From positions 1-6,071 of the forward strand of contig JAGDMV010000114.1 in the NCBI GenBank assembly GCA_017860675.1: a DNA stretch of 6,071 bases, written 5' to 3'. Made by a program: the position numbers and the translations under genes. Under the pieces are notes generated by a model that was given only the letters and a program-made list of their open reading frames with translations, was not told the origin of the DNA and did no database searches. Origin of the DNA: Chloroflexota bacterium. GTDB taxonomy: Bacteria; Chloroflexota; Limnocylindria; Limnocylindrales; CSP1-4. Of the stretch, positions 5,454-6,071 are shown one piece after another; positions within the stretch are counted from its first letter, which is position 1; the number at the start of each line of letters is the position of its first letter.

Positions 5454-6071
5454 TCAGGCGCCGGCCGGGTCGACGGCCCGGGCTTCGGCGGTCCGTCGCC
5501 GTTCGACGACCGGCCGCAGGAGGAGCGCCCCGACGAGGTAGCAGCCGACTCCGAACCAGAGCGCCGCCCGGGGCCCGGCACCGTATCCCAGCAGGGAGTT
5601 GAAGGTGTCCATCACCGCTGCCCCGCCGACCGCCAGGGCGACCGTGCCGGACGAGGCCGTGGCGACGTTCGAGATGCCCATGTACCGACCGGCCGAGGCC
5701 TTGGGCACGATGTCGGTCATGAGCGCCCAGTCGACCGCGAGGAAGGCGCCCGACGACACGGCGACCGCGGCTGCGCCGGCCATCGCCACCGGGATCGCCG
5801 TGGCGCTGGCCAGGACCGCCAACCCGCAGGCGCCGATGGCGCAGGAGCAGTAGATGACCGGCTTGCGCCCGAAGCGGTCGGACAGGCGGCTGGCCGGCAG
5901 GACGGCCAGGATCACGCCGACGGCCACAACCCCGAGCAGCACGAGCTTGGTCCGCCCGGTCTCGTCGGCATCGAAGCCGAACGACTGGGCCAGGTAGAAG
6001 ACGCTGAGGTTGGTCATGAGCGCGGCCGCCAGCATGACGAAGAAGCGCGAGCCGACGAGCCAGATGAAGCT
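5454..6071 (-). CDS. MFS transporter, C-terminal half (5' end beyond the window)
   Basis: This is an integral inner-membrane secondary transporter of the major facilitator superfamily. Only 205 C-terminal residues are present; the frame runs in from base 6071 with no start in the window, and stops at TGA (5456-5454). About six hydrophobic segments are visible, as expected for the second six-helix bundle: around WLVGSRFFVMLAAALMT, LVLLGVVAVGVILAVLP, VIYCSCAIGACGLAVLA, IPVAMAGAAAVAVSSGAFL, a Gly/Ala-rich stretch after NVATAS, and LWFGVGCYLVGALLL. PASRLSDRFGRKP, coded around 5861-5896, is the conserved MFS loop motif (G-x-x-x-D-R-x-G-R-K type) between helices 8 and 9. DWALMTDIVPKASAGRYMG is typical of a drug/sugar-like MFS group in high-GC bacteria. 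The cytoplasmic tail ends in Arg-rich VVERRR. The substrate is unknown; the neighbouring hydroxyacid dehydrogenase hints at a small carboxylate or sugar acid. Confidence 0.87.
   Translation of the reverse strand, partial: SFIWLVGSRFFVMLAAALMTNLSVFYLAQSFGFDADETGRTKLVLLGVVAVGVILAVLPASRLSDRFGRKPVIYCSCAIGACGLAVLASATAIPVAMAGAAAVAVSSGAFLAVDWALMTDIVPKASAGRYMGISNVATASSGTVALAVGGAAVMDTFNSLLGYGAGPRAALWFGVGCYLVGALLLRPVVERRRTAEARAVDPAGA

Overview
The window is a GC-rich (roughly 70% by eye) stretch of bacterial chromosome carrying six protein genes and little non-coding DNA. Strong third-position G/C bias, purine-rich Shine-Dalgarno sites and the gene content suggest a high-GC soil or sediment bacterium, for example an actinobacterial, Chloroflexota or Rokubacteria-like lineage. 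The sequence alone does not settle the taxon. I see no tRNA, rRNA, CRISPR array, insertion sequence or phage gene.

Left half, plus strand (1-3808). The window opens inside the beta subunit of a thiamine-diphosphate 2-oxoacid dehydrogenase (E1 beta), lacking about 30 N-terminal residues. After 58 bases comes the matching lipoylated E2 acyltransferase. Together they form the core of a pyruvate/acetoin/branched-chain 2-oxoacid dehydrogenase complex; E1 alpha probably lies just upstream, and no E3 is visible. A 191-base gap with two perfect hairpins follows. Next is a class III PLP aminotransferase of the glutamate-1-semialdehyde aminomutase / beta-amino-acid aminotransferase type.

Right half, minus strand (3893-6071). 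Read in the direction of transcription, this is the C-terminal half of an MFS transporter (5' end outside the window), a GarR-like beta-hydroxyacid dehydrogenase (probably 2-hydroxy-3-oxopropionate reductase), and a small VOC/glyoxalase-like protein. The two halves converge on an 84-base gap at 3809-3892.

The overall picture is small-carboxylate and amino-acid catabolism: an aminotransferase beside a 2-oxoacid dehydrogenase, and a transporter beside a hydroxyacid dehydrogenase. The specific substrates cannot be read from the sequence. I found no convincing previously undescribed system. The points most worth a second look are the atypical E1 beta C-terminus, the variant E2 lipoyl-domain motif, and the hairpin pair before the aminotransferase.
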